Positions 9,080-17,920 of a DNA stretch of 64,000 nt are shown here, in pieces. The translations under genes were made by a program, and so were the position numbers. The notes under the pieces were generated by a model that saw nothing but the letters and a program-made list of their open reading frames with translations, made no database searches and was not told the origin of the DNA. The DNA lies in contig MKJV01000090.1 of assembly GCA_001942185.1 (NCBI GenBank), forward strand, positions 186,001 through 250,000. Reading direction: 5' to 3'. Positions within the stretch are counted from its first letter, which is position 1, and every line of letters begins with the position of its first letter. The stretch is from Pseudonocardia sp. CNS-004 (GTDB lineage: Bacteria > Actinomycetota > Actinomycetes > Mycobacteriales > Pseudonocardiaceae).

Positions 9080-11834
9080 TCACCGGCCCGGATCGGCCCA
9101 CCGGCGCAGCTCGCGGCGGCCGACCGCGCCCGTCTTCGCGAGCAGGCTGGCGACGTGGGTCTCCACTGTGCGGCGGGAGAGCACGAGCCGTTCGGCGACC
9201 TCGGCGTTGGTCAGCCCGCGCGCGACGAGTGCGAGGACCTCGGCCTCCCGTCCGGTGACGCCGAGCGCGGCGAGCGGAGGCGGCACGACCGTGTCACCGC
9301 GGCGGCGGGTGGGTGCCCCGGCGCGGCGGAGCAGGTCGCCGCAGGCCCGTTCGAGGTGGGTGTCCCCTGCTTCGCGGTGCGCCGCGAGGTCGGCGCGCAG
9401 CCCGGCGACCGGGTCGCCCCAGCCGTCGGCCACCGCGCACTCCCACACCACCAGGCGCAGCAACCGGCGCCACCACGGCCTGCCGGCGAGGGCGGCGTCC
9501 GCGGCGTTCAGATGGCGACCGCGTCCGCCGGGCGGCCGGAGCGCCCGGCCGCCACCGCGTCGGCGTAGTCGAGGCTCGCGCGGATCGTGCGCGACAGGCC
9601 GCCCGACACCGCGGTGAGCTGGGCGCGGGCCTCGGCGGCGCGGTCGTCCGCCGCGGTGCGCAGGAGGACCCAGAGCCCGACCGGGGCGAGCAGCACGATC
9701 CCCCGGTCCCCCCGCACGAGCGGCACGGTGGGGTCCATCTCCTCGAGCGCGCGCCGCAGGTCGTGCTCCAGCAGGGCGCCCATCGCGGTGGCGAAGCCCC
9801 GGAACGGGTTGGCGCCCGACTCCCCCGGGCCGGTCGACGCGAGGACCTCGGCCGCCCCGGCCGTGTCGCCGCCGGCCGCCCGGTAGGCCGCCACCTGCAC
9901 GAGCGCCTGCGCCCGCAGCTGGGGCAGGCGGAGCCGGTCGGCGGCGTCCGCGGCGCGGCGGGCCAGCTCCCCCGCCGGGCCCGGGCCGCGGGTGTGGAAG
10001 ACGTGGTCGGACTCGATGAGCTCGATCGAGGCGAGCTGGGCCAGCATCCCGGCGTCGGTGGCCTGCTCGCGGCGCGGCGCAGCGTCGGGATCTCGTCGCC
10101 GTCCAGGGCCTCGAGCATCCCGACGCCGAACAGCGCCGTGACGCGCCACGGGGTGAGGCCGTGCTCCGCGGCCACCTGCGCGGCCCGGCGGAAGGCCGAT
10201 CCGGTCGCGGCGAGGTCCGTCTGCCACGTGCTGCGCGCGGCCACCCCCAGCGCCTCGCAGAGCACGGCAGGCGCACCGGACCGCTCGGCCGCCGCGATCG
10301 CCTCGGCCGCCAGCGCGGCCGCCTCGTCCCGCCGCCCGGCTCCGAACGCGGCGTCGGCACGCAGCACGGGGGAACGCGGGTCGGCCGGTCGCCCGGCCCG
10401 TTCGACGTACTCCTCGGCGGCGGTCCAGCGGGCGGCGGTCACGGCCGCGCGGGCGAGCCGCAGGCACAGCTCGGCATGGGCGTCGCCGGTGAGCGCGTCG
10501 AGCCGGGCGTCGCCGAGCGCGAGCGCCTCGTCGGCGCGGCCGGCCAGCGTCAGCACGCTCACCCGCTCCCCGATGATCTCGGCCGTGATCCCGGACCCCG
10601 AGGCCGCGGCGCGGGCGAGGAACGCGTCCGCCGAGTGCAGCGCGCCCCGACCCGCTGCCCGGCGGGCCAGCCGCAACAGCACAGCCGCCGCGTCCTGCGC
10701 ACGGCCGGCCTCGGCGTAGAGCTCCGCGGCCCGCGGCTCGTCGTCGGGTCCGGCGCGCCCGGCGAGCACATCCGCGGCCCGTGCGGAGAGGTTGGCCCGT
10801 TCCGGCGGGAGCAGGGTGGCGAGCACGGCGTCGCGGGCGAGTGCGTGCGGCCACCTGAGGCCCGCCACCTCCGCCCGGACGACCAGGCCGACGTCGACGG
10901 CCCGGCGCAGTGCGGCGACGACATCGCCGTCCACGAGCCCGCTGACCGGGGCGAGCAGCCGCCAGTCGGGGTCGGGCCCGAGCACGGCGGCGGCGTGCAC
11001 CACCCTGCGCCCGGCCGCGTCGAGGGCTGCGAGCCGGGACGCGACCAGCGCCGCGAGGGACGGGGGCACCTGCCGACCGGACCCGGCGAGCAGCTCCTCG
11101 GCGAGGAACGGCAGGCCGTCCGAGCGTGTGTACAGGTCCCGGAGGTCCTCAGGGGGCAGCGGCAGGCCGCCGCGGCAGGCCGCCGCGAGCGCGGCGACGT
11201 CGTCCGCGCCCAACCGGCGAAGGTGCAGCGTGGTGGCCCGGGGCAGCGCGCGCAGCCACGCGGTCGCCGCCGCCACCGCAGGCTCGTCCCGGCACGACAC
11301 GGCGACGAGCACCGGGCGGTCCGCGACGGCCGCCGCGAGGTAGTCGACGATCGCGAGCGTGTCCTCGTCGGCCCAGTGCAGGTCCTCGAGCCGCAGCAGG
11401 CATCCGGGGCGGGCGTGCGCGAGCACGTGCACGACGCGCAGCACGCCCTCCCCGAGCACGACCGCGGGGTCGGCGGCCGGCACCCCGGACACCGGCCCGG
11501 AACTACCGGTGACCAGGCTGTCGAGCACGGGGAGGTAGGGCCGGACGGCGGCCGAGCCCCGGACGGCGGGCGCGTCGAGCCGCCCGACGATCGCCTCCGC
11601 GATCGCCCGGTAGCTGCCTCCGCCCTGCACCGCCCGGCCGCCGAGCACCAGCAGCCCGGCGTCGGCCGCCGCGTCCGCGGCCGCGTCGAGCAGCCGGGTC
11701 TTGCCGACCCCGGCCTCGCCGAGCACGGCCAGCACGCCCCCGCGCCCGGACACCGCGTCGGCCACCAGCCTGCGCACCTGGGCCAGCTCACCAGCCCGGC
11801 CGACGACCACCGGGCAGCGCAGCACCGACGTCAC
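9080..11834 (-). CDS. LuxR-family regulator with ATPase domain (LAL/MalT type)
   Basis: Roughly 918 residues. The N-terminal AAA/NTPase domain carries Walker A GEAGVGKT (residues 39-46) and a Walker B region LLRLEDLHWAD. A long helical TPR-like middle and a C-terminal LuxR helix-turn-helix (TGREAEVLALVARGLTNAEV...SRRTVETHVASLLAKTGAVGR) follow. These act as signal-responsive activators. Two missing bases, near 10078 and near 9512, break the frame; homology runs through both. GTG at 11834 follows gggtgg. Its target is unknown; the next gene on the same strand upstream is the GH43 arabinanase. Confidence 0.9.
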
Positions 11835-11899
11835 GCCACCCAGTACACCCGAACGAACCCGGTCGCCGCGCGATCGCGGCCTCCGACCCCGGGCGGCGG

Positions 11900-12932
11900 T
11901 CAGTCCTTGCTCTGCAGCTCCGGCCAGCCGTCGTCGCCCCACACCAGCGATTGGATCGCCAGCTTGGTGGCACCGTTCTCCGACTTGTCGTAGTAGTGGT
12001 AGGCGATGACGTCGTCGGAGGCCGACTGGCCTCCCGGCCCGACGCGGTCGCCCTCGTCGACGAGCACCGTGGTGCCGCCACCCTCGAGGAGCTTGCGCCC
12101 GTCGCGGTCGACGTAGGGCCCGGTGACCTTCTTCGAGCGCCCGACCATGATCTTGTAGTCGCTGTCGGCGCCCTGGCAGCACTGCCCCCACGACGTGAAC
12201 AGGTAGTAGTAGCCGTCGTGCTTCACGAAGTAGGCCGCTTCGATGGAGTTCGGGTCGGCCTTGCGGTCGGCGATGTGCAGCGGCTCGGCGTCGGGGTCGG
12301 CGACTTCCCCGACGGCCAGTCCAGCTCTACCATCCGGATCCCGCTCCAGTAGGAGCCGAACGCCATCCACGGCTTGCCCGACCCGTCCTCGACGATGCCC
12401 GGGTCGATGGCGTTGTAGTCGTCGTCCGGCTGGGAACCGATGACCTCGCCGCGGTCCACCCACTCGTAGGCGGGATCGGCCGGGTCGAGCGTCTCGTTCG
12501 TGGCGAGGCCGATCACCGACTGGTTGTGCCCCCACGTCGACGCGGCGTAGTACAGGTAGTACATGCCGTTGGCTCGTAGATCTCCGGCGCCCAGAGGTTC
12601 TTCACCCCCGGCACCGCATCGGAGATCCACCCCGGGATCTCGTCCCAGACCGTGCCCTCGTAGGTCCAGTCGTGCCCGTCGGACGACGAGCGGATCTGGA
12701 TGTTCCCGCTGCCCTTGCCCTCCTCGCCGGTGGCGAAGACATACCAGTTCTCGTCCTCGCCGCCCTGGATCAGCCCCGGGTCGTGCGCCGTGAGGTCACC
12801 GCTGAGCCGCCACGGTTCCTCGGCCTGGGCGGGTGCGGCGGGCGCCGCGGCGGCCGGAGGTGCCATGACCCCGGCGAGCCCGGCCAACGCAGCGACGACG
12901 GTCAGGAGCGGCGCGAGTCGCACGGGCGTCAT
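11900..12932 (-). CDS. GH43 arabinanase/arabinosidase, secreted
   Basis: About 344 residues with an N-terminal signal peptide (a hydrophobic run ending in AAAAPAAPAQA). The five-bladed GH43 fold shows the general-base Asp in AHDPGLI, the pKa-tuning Asp in NAIDPGIV and the acid Glu in NSIEAAYFVKHDGYYYLF. NLWAPEIYE and SYWSGIRM fit endo-1,5-alpha-L-arabinanases. It would cut arabinan outside the cell, feeding the GH127 and ABC importer encoded 5-10 kb away. One-base losses near 12570 and 12310 split it into three frames. ATG at 12932 is the natural start. Confidence 0.88.
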
Positions 12933-13109
12933 CCATTCTGCGAGACGGACAGGGCGCCCGCGACGGGCAAGATCGTCGAGAGGCGGCGATCAGCGTATTG
13001 GCGATCGAGCGGAGGGCAACGACTCGACACCCGAGAAATCACCAGATAGTGACCCGCGTCACTCTGACGCGCCGAGAAATGTGCCCGATATAGTGAAATC
13101 TAAAGGCTT
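12933..13109 (-). promoter_or_regulatory. Upstream region of the GH43 gene with palindrome
   Basis: This 177-base spacer is less GC-rich than its surroundings. It holds AGTGAC-CCGC-GTCACT (13048-13063, perfect 6-base arms) and two direct copies of CCGAGAAAT (13031-13039 and 13072-13080), each followed within 20 bases by a gatagtga/gatatagtga string. It probably carries the promoter and a regulator site for the arabinanase; the protein that binds is unknown. Confidence 0.4.
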
Positions 13110-13952
13110 CTAATGCAGCCTGAATGCTCTCGTCGTGAGTTCGCGGCCTTCCCGGGCGAGCTCCAGGAACCCGTATGTCCCGTGTTCCTTCAGCTCGCGG
13201 GCAGCACGGGCGAGTGCGCCGAACGCGACCGCGCTGAACAGGCCGCCCACCGAGATGCGGGCGACCCCCGCCTCGGCGAGTTGCTCGACCGGCACCATCC
13301 CCGGCATCAGCAGGACGTTCACCGGCCGGTCGACCGACGACACCACGCTGCGGACGTCGGCGAGCTCGACGAGCCCCGGCGCGTACAGCACCTCGGCCCC
13401 CGCCTCCTGGTAGGCCTGGAGGCGCTCGATGGTGTCGCCGAGGTCGGGGTTGCCGCGGATGAAGTTCTCGGCCCGCGCGGTGAGCACGAGGCCCCGGCCC
13501 TGCCGGGCGGCCTCCGCAGCGGCCGCGATCCGCTCGGCGGCCAGCCCCATGTCGTGGATCTCGGGGTCGGCGCCGGCGCTGTAGTCCTCGATCGAACATC
13601 CGGCCAGGCCGGCATCGACGGCCTCGGCGACGGTCGTGGCCACCTCGCCGGGGTCGTCGCCCCACCCGTCCTCGAGGTCGGCCGAGACCGGGATGTCCAC
13701 GCACAGCGCCACGTCCGCGGCGTGTTCGAGCGCGCTCACCGCGCCGACGGCGCCGTCGACCAGCCCGGCCGTGGCGGCGAACCCGCTGCTCGTGGTGGCG
13801 AGCGCCGCGAACCCCAGTGTGGCGAGCGCCTTCGCCGACCCCTCGTCCCACGGGTTGGGCATCAGCAACGGGTCGCCGGGCACGTGCAAGGCCCGGAACC
13901 GGGCGGTCATGTCGGTACCGGTGAGGTCGCTGCTGGTCAGCCTGGTCGCCAC
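13110..13952 (-). CDS. Isocitrate lyase/PEP mutase family protein
   Basis: A 280-residue TIM-barrel enzyme forming or breaking a C-C or P-C bond next to a carboxylate. The Mg-binding region DIPVSADLEDGWGDDPGEVA and the GCSIEDY motif are clear, as are TARAENFIRGNPDL and RISVGG. It lacks the KKCGH loop of true isocitrate lyase, so it belongs to the PEP-mutase/oxaloacetate-decarboxylase-like branch; substrate unknown. GTG at 13952 is chosen for frame; an ATG 42 bases inside is a possible alternative. Gene is intact. Confidence 0.85.
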   Translation of the reverse strand: MATRLTSSDLTGTDMTARFRALHVPGDPLLMPNPWDEGSAKALATLGFAALATTSSGFAATAGLVDGAVGAVSALEHAADVALCVDIPVSADLEDGWGDDPGEVATTVAEAVDAGLAGCSIEDYSAGADPEIHDMGLAAERIAAAAEAARQGRGLVLTARAENFIRGNPDLGDTIERLQAYQEAGAEVLYAPGLVELADVRSVVSSVDRPVNVLLMPGMVPVEQLAEAGVARISVGGLFSAVAFGALARAARELKEHGTYGFLELAREGRELTTRAFRLH

Positions 13953-13997
13953 GGAGCCGACCGTACCGAGCCGCGCCAGCGGTATCCGCGGCGACGA

Positions 13998-14568
13998 TCA
14001 GGCCTCGCGGCGCCCCTCCCCGATCGGTCGGCGTGAAGGGCTGTCCACCGAGCTCCCGTCCCGGCCGGCACCCGCGACCGGATCGTGCCGATGGGCAGCC
14101 GCACACCTGCGCCGCCTCGGCGTAGCTGAGGTCGAGCACCTGGGTGAGCACGAACGCCTCGTGCCGGTCGGGGTGCAGGGCCGCCACCAACTGCTCGAGC
14201 AGGACGGCGTCGTCGCCCGCCCGGCGCACCGCCCCCGTGCGCACGGCCACGGCGTCCCAGTCGGCCACGCCCGTGGTGCGGGGCCTGCGACCCGCGACCC
14301 GCACGGCGTCGGCCGCGACCCGGCGGGCGATCGAGAGCAGCCACGTGCGGGCCGACGCGGTGGCCTCGAACCGCGGCAGGGCGCCGACGGCCCGCAGGTA
14401 GGTCTCCTGCGCGAGATCCTCGGCCTGCCCGGCATCGGCGAGGTGCCCGACGAACCGCAGCACGTCGCGCTGGGTGGCCCGCACGAACGCGGACAGCGCC
14501 GCGCGGTCGCCCCGGCCCGCCGCGAGCGCCCACCGGGTGACCTGCTCGTCGTCCGGTCGTTCGGCCAT
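13998..14568 (-). CDS. ECF RNA polymerase sigma factor
   Basis: About 190 residues. Region 2 is seen in DVLRFVGHLADAGQAEDLAQ followed by ETYLRAVGALPRFE and ARTWLLSIARRVAAD. Region 4 is DRHEAFVLTQVLDLSYAEAAQ followed by VCGCPIGTIRSRV. Two missing bases, near 14090 and near 14070, are needed to restore region 4 and reach the stop at 13998. The likely anti-sigma factor gene is divergent, 72 bases away, rather than downstream as is usual. The factor probably directs RNA polymerase to its own regulon, including the anti-sigma/mauE/dsbA operon. Confidence 0.85.
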
Positions 14569-14640
14569 GCCGTCACAGTATCCACCCCGAACCGGCACGC
14601 CCGGGGAACCATCGGCACGTGCATTGCGACCATTAGGCAC
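14569..14640 (+). promoter_or_regulatory. Candidate ECF-type promoter
   Basis: GGAACC at 14605-14610 and CGAC at 14627-14630 are separated by 16 bases. This matches the usual GGAAC...CGTC/CGAC layout of ECF sigma promoters. The -10 element lies 10 bases before the anti-sigma ATG at 14641, so the transcript would have a very short leader. That would make the system autoregulated; it is inferred from pattern only. Confidence 0.45.
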
Positions 14641-15396
14641 ATGCGGTGCGAGAACTGCCGGGACGCGATCTCCGCTCGGCTGGACGGGGAGGACCCCGGC
14701 GTAGCGCCCGAGGCGATCGACCAGCACCTCGAGGGCTGCGCCGGCTGCCGGGCCTTCTCCGACCGCGCGGCGCACGTCACCCGGATGACCCGGATCCGGC
14801 CCGCCGAGAACCACCCGGACGTGCTGCCCGGGCTGCTGGCCGCGCTCGACGCGGGCGAGTCCCGCCCGGCGCCGCGACGGGACCGGCGGCGGGTCGCCCG
14901 GGACGCGGTCCGCGCCGCGCTCGCGGTGCTGAGCGTGGGCCAGCTCGCGCTGGGGCTGAGCGGGATCGCCGCCGCGCTGAGCACCCCCATCGGGCCCGAC
15001 CAGGTGGCCGGGGCGAGCATGACCCACTTCTCGCACGAGACCGCGGCCTGGAACCTCGCCCTCGGCGTCGCGTTCGGCTGGGCCGCGAGCGGAGCGGCCC
15101 GCCGGACCGGCGGCCTCGTCCCGACGATCGCCGCGTTCGTCGCGCCGCTGCTCGTGCTCAGCGCCGTGGACCTCTTCGCGGGCGACGTCACGGCCGGGCG
15201 GCTGCTCGGGCACCTGCCGGTCGTCGCGGGCCTCGTCCTCCTGCTGCTGCACGCCCGGCTCGGCCGCGACGGCGGCGGCACCGGCGCCACGGCCCGCGAC
15301 GAGGCGACCCGCGCCCGGCACGAGGACATCGGATTCGGCGGCGGCCGGTTCGGCGACGGGGGCCTGCAGCCCTCCGTCCACCACCGGGCCGCCTGA
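14641..15396 (+). CDS. Zinc-finger (zf-HC2) anti-sigma factor, membrane-anchored
   Basis: A 251-residue protein. The N-terminal ZAS-type zinc site has C3, C6, H29, C33 and C36 (HLEGCAGC), as in redox-responsive anti-sigma factors. Four hydrophobic helices follow (about residues 95-210), then an Arg/Gly-rich tail with several His. It probably holds the ECF factor at the membrane until oxidation or another signal frees it. It stands at the head of an operon with mauE-like and dsbA-like genes, which supports a thiol or envelope signal. Gene is intact. Confidence 0.85.
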   Translation: MRCENCRDAISARLDGEDPGVAPEAIDQHLEGCAGCRAFSDRAAHVTRMTRIRPAENHPDVLPGLLAALDAGESRPAPRRDRRRVARDAVRAALAVLSVGQLALGLSGIAAALSTPIGPDQVAGASMTHFSHETAAWNLALGVAFGWAASGAARRTGGLVPTIAAFVAPLLVLSAVDLFAGDVTAGRLLGHLPVVAGLVLLLLHARLGRDGGGTGATARDEATRARHEDIGFGGGRFGDGGLQPSVHHRAA

Positions 15397-15449
15397 ACAC
15401 CACGCGCAGCCGGGAACCGGGGGCGCCGCCGCGACGACCACTGGGGTTG

Positions 15450-15955
15450 ATGCCCTCCACCACCCTCTCCCCACCCACGTCCGTGCTCCCCTGGCTGACC
15501 ACCGCCGGGCGGCTGCTGCTCGGCGCCGTCTGGCTGGTCGCCGGCGCGGCGAAGATCACCGATCTGGACGCCTCCGTGCGCGCGGTCCGCGCCTACCGGC
15601 TCCTGCCCGAGACGGCGGCGCAGGTCGTCGGGGCCGGGTTGCCGCTGGTCGAGCTGCTGCTGGGCGTGCTGCTCGTCGCCGGCGCGGGGTGCGGGCCGCC
15701 GCGGCGCTCTCGGCCGTGCTGATGTTCGCGTTCGTCATCGGGATCGCGACGGCGTGGGCACGTGGGCTGCGGATCGACTGCGGCTGCTTCGGCTCCGGCG
15801 GTGAGCTCGCCGCGGGGCAGGACCCGACCTACGGGGTCGAGCTCGCCCGCGACACCGCGCTCCTCGTGCTCGCCCTCCTCCTCGCCCGGTGGCCGGCCGG
15901 GCGGTTCGACGTCGACGGGCTGCTGGCGGCCCGCACCCCCAAGGAGTCCTCCTGA
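15450..15955 (+). CDS. MauE/DoxX-like membrane redox protein
   Basis: About 169 residues, four membrane helices. N-terminal TTAGRLLLGAVWLVAGAAKI and LLPETAAQVVGAGLPLVELL are typical of MauE-type proteins. The CGCFG motif (in RIDCGCFGSGG) is the probable redox-active site, used to pass electrons between quinone and a periplasmic thiol protein, comparable in role to VKOR or DsbB. A missing base near 15690 divides the gene. The stop overlaps the next ATG (TGATG), so the partner DsbA-like protein is translationally coupled. Confidence 0.85.
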
Positions 15956-16628
15956 TGTCCCGCACCCGCAACCGCAATCGCCGCAGCACCATCCGCACCG
16001 GCCCCTCGGCCCTCACGATCGTCGCCGTCGTCGTGCTGGTGCTCTTCGCGGGCGCCGTCGGGTACGGCGTGTACAGCGCGCGGTCCGCCGACGGCGCCTG
16101 CCCGCGGGTGCGACCGCCGCGGGCGTCATGGTCGGGGACCCCGACGCCCCGGCGACGATCGACCTCTACCTCGACTTCCAGTGCCCGGCGTGCGCGCAGT
16201 ACGAGGCACAGGCGGGCGCCACGATCGACGAGCTCGTCGCGTCCGGGCAGGCCAAGGTCGTCTACCACCCGGTGGCCTACCTGAACCGCTTCTCCAGCAC
16301 GCAGTACTCCAGCCGCTCGTCGGCGGCCGCGGGCTGCGCCGCCGACGCCGGGGTGCTCCCCCCGTTCGCGCAGCTGCTGTACGCGAACCAGCCGCCCGAG
16401 GGCGGCGACGGTCTGCCCGACGAGCAGCTCGTGGCGCTCGGCACGCAGGCGGGCGCGGGCGCCGAGTTCGCCACCTGCGTGCAGGAGGGCCGGTACGCGG
16501 ACTGGACGCGGTCGGTCACCGACGCGGCATCGCAGGCAGGCGTCACCGCCACCCCGACCGTGCTGGTGAACGGGCAGGAGGTGGACCGCACCGCCGACGC
16601 GCTCCGCGCCGCCGTCACGGGCGGCTGA
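15955..16628 (+). CDS. DsbA-like thiol oxidoreductase, membrane-anchored
   Basis: About 225 residues. A single N-terminal membrane anchor (ALTIVAVVVLVLFAGAVGYG) is followed by a DsbA-type thioredoxin fold (Thioredoxin_4) with active site CPAC in LYLDFQCPACAQYEAQ, and the cis-Pro region VTATPTVLVNGQEV. One missing base near 16105 separates anchor and domain. A second Cys pair region (AAGCAADAG) is common in actinobacterial homologues. It acts outside the membrane in disulfide formation, recycled by the MauE-like protein encoded just before it. Confidence 0.88.
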
Positions 16629-16647
16629 GCGGATCAGGGCGCCGTAT

Positions 16648-16676
16648 CCTCCCCCCAGCAGCGCGGCGGGGGGAGG
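16648..16676 (+). promoter_or_regulatory. Hairpin over the MFS ribosome-binding site
   Basis: CCTCCCCCC (16648-16656) and GGGGGGAGG (16668-16676) are perfect 9-base arms around an 11-base loop. The right arm is the Shine-Dalgarno of the following MFS gene, so a transcript containing the whole hairpin would have its ribosome-binding site masked. It may equally end transcripts of the upstream dsbA operon. Confidence 0.45.
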
Positions 16677-16684
16677 TGACGAGG

Positions 16685-17917
16685 GTGACGGCGGTGTCGT
16701 GCGAGCTCACCGAGCCGGCGCGGCGGGTGTCGGCGGGCTGGGTCGCGCGGTTCGCGCTGGCCTGGATCGGGCTCTACGCGGGCCTGTTCGGGCCGCTGCA
16801 GGTGCTGCTCCCCCAGCAGGTCGAGGCGCTGGCCCCCGACGACAAGGAGGCGACTCTCGCGCTGGTCCTCGGGGCGGGCGCGGCCTGCACGCTGATCGCG
16901 AACCCGCTGTTCGGGGCGCTGTCGGACCGCACCCGCTCGCGGTTCGGCAGGCGCAGACCGTGGATCGCCGCGGGGTTCGCGGGAGGCACCGTCGCGATCG
17001 CGCTGCTCGCCGCGGCACCGGCCGTCCCGTTCGTCGTGCTCGGGTGGTGCGCGGTGCAGACCATGCTGAACGCTCCGTTCGCGGCGCTCAGCGCCGCCGT
17101 CCCCGACGAGGTGCCCGCCGCGCAGCGGGGCACCGCGGCCGGGTACCTCGGGCTCGCCTTCATCGTCGGTGTCGGTGTCGGCTCCGGTCTCGCGGTGCTG
17201 AGCGGCGAGACCTCCACCGGGTACCTGCTGGTCGCGGTCGTGGCGCTCGCCTGCGGCCTGCCCTACGTCCTGCTGGGACGGCACACACGGCAACGGCCCG
17301 TCGCCCCGCTGCGGTGGCGCGAGTTCCTGCGCGGGTTCTGGATCAACCCGGTGCGCCACCCCGACTTCGGCTGGGGCTTCCTCACCCGGTTCCTGGTGAA
17401 CCTCGGCAACTCCGTCGTGCTGCTCTACCTGTTCTTCTTCCTCGACGACGAGGTGGGGCTCGCCGACCCGGCGGGCGGCGTGCTGGCCCTCACCGCGATC
17501 TACTCGGCGGCCGTGCTCGGCTCCGTCGTCGCCGCGGGCACGTGCTCGGACCGGCTCGCCCGCAGGCGCGTGTTCGTCACCGGCGGCGCGCTGGTGATGG
17601 CCGGTGCCGCCGTGCTGATCTCGGTGTGGCCGACGTGGCCGGGCGCGGTCGTCGCCGCGGTCGCGCTCGGCATCGGCTTCGGCACCTACAGCGCGGTGGA
17701 CTTCGCGCTGCTCACCCAGGTGCTCCCCACGGCGACCGACCGCGGGAAGGACCTGGGCGTGCTCAACATCGCCAGCTCGCTCCCCCAGGTCCTCGCCCCC
17801 GCGATCGCCGCACCGATCGTCACCGGGCTGGGCGGGTACTCGGCGCTCTACCTGGTGGCGGCGGCGATCGAGGTCACCGGCGCGGTGCTGGTCTACCGGA
17901 TCCGCTCGGTCCGCTGA
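16685..17917 (+). CDS. MFS transporter (GPH-like sugar carrier)
   Basis: A 410-residue, 12-helix carrier. NPLFGALSDRTRSRFGRRRPW is the loop 2-3 signature of the major facilitator/GPH sugar:cation symporter type, and TDRGKDLGVLNIASSLPQ is its partner in the second half. Such proteins often move glycosides. GTG at 16685 has GGAGG 8 bases before it; GTG at 16676 is another option. It lies convergent with the GH127 gene, stops 4 bases apart, within the arabinan region, so uptake of an arabinoside is plausible. Gene is intact. Confidence 0.85.
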   Translation: MTAVSCELTEPARRVSAGWVARFALAWIGLYAGLFGPLQVLLPQQVEALAPDDKEATLALVLGAGAACTLIANPLFGALSDRTRSRFGRRRPWIAAGFAGGTVAIALLAAAPAVPFVVLGWCAVQTMLNAPFAALSAAVPDEVPAAQRGTAAGYLGLAFIVGVGVGSGLAVLSGETSTGYLLVAVVALACGLPYVLLGRHTRQRPVAPLRWREFLRGFWINPVRHPDFGWGFLTRFLVNLGNSVVLLYLFFFLDDEVGLADPAGGVLALTAIYSAAVLGSVVAAGTCSDRLARRRVFVTGGALVMAGAAVLISVWPTWPGAVVAAVALGIGFGTYSAVDFALLTQVLPTATDRGKDLGVLNIASSLPQVLAPAIAAPIVTGLGGYSALYLVAAAIEVTGAVLVYRIRSVR

Positions 17918-17920
17918 CCG

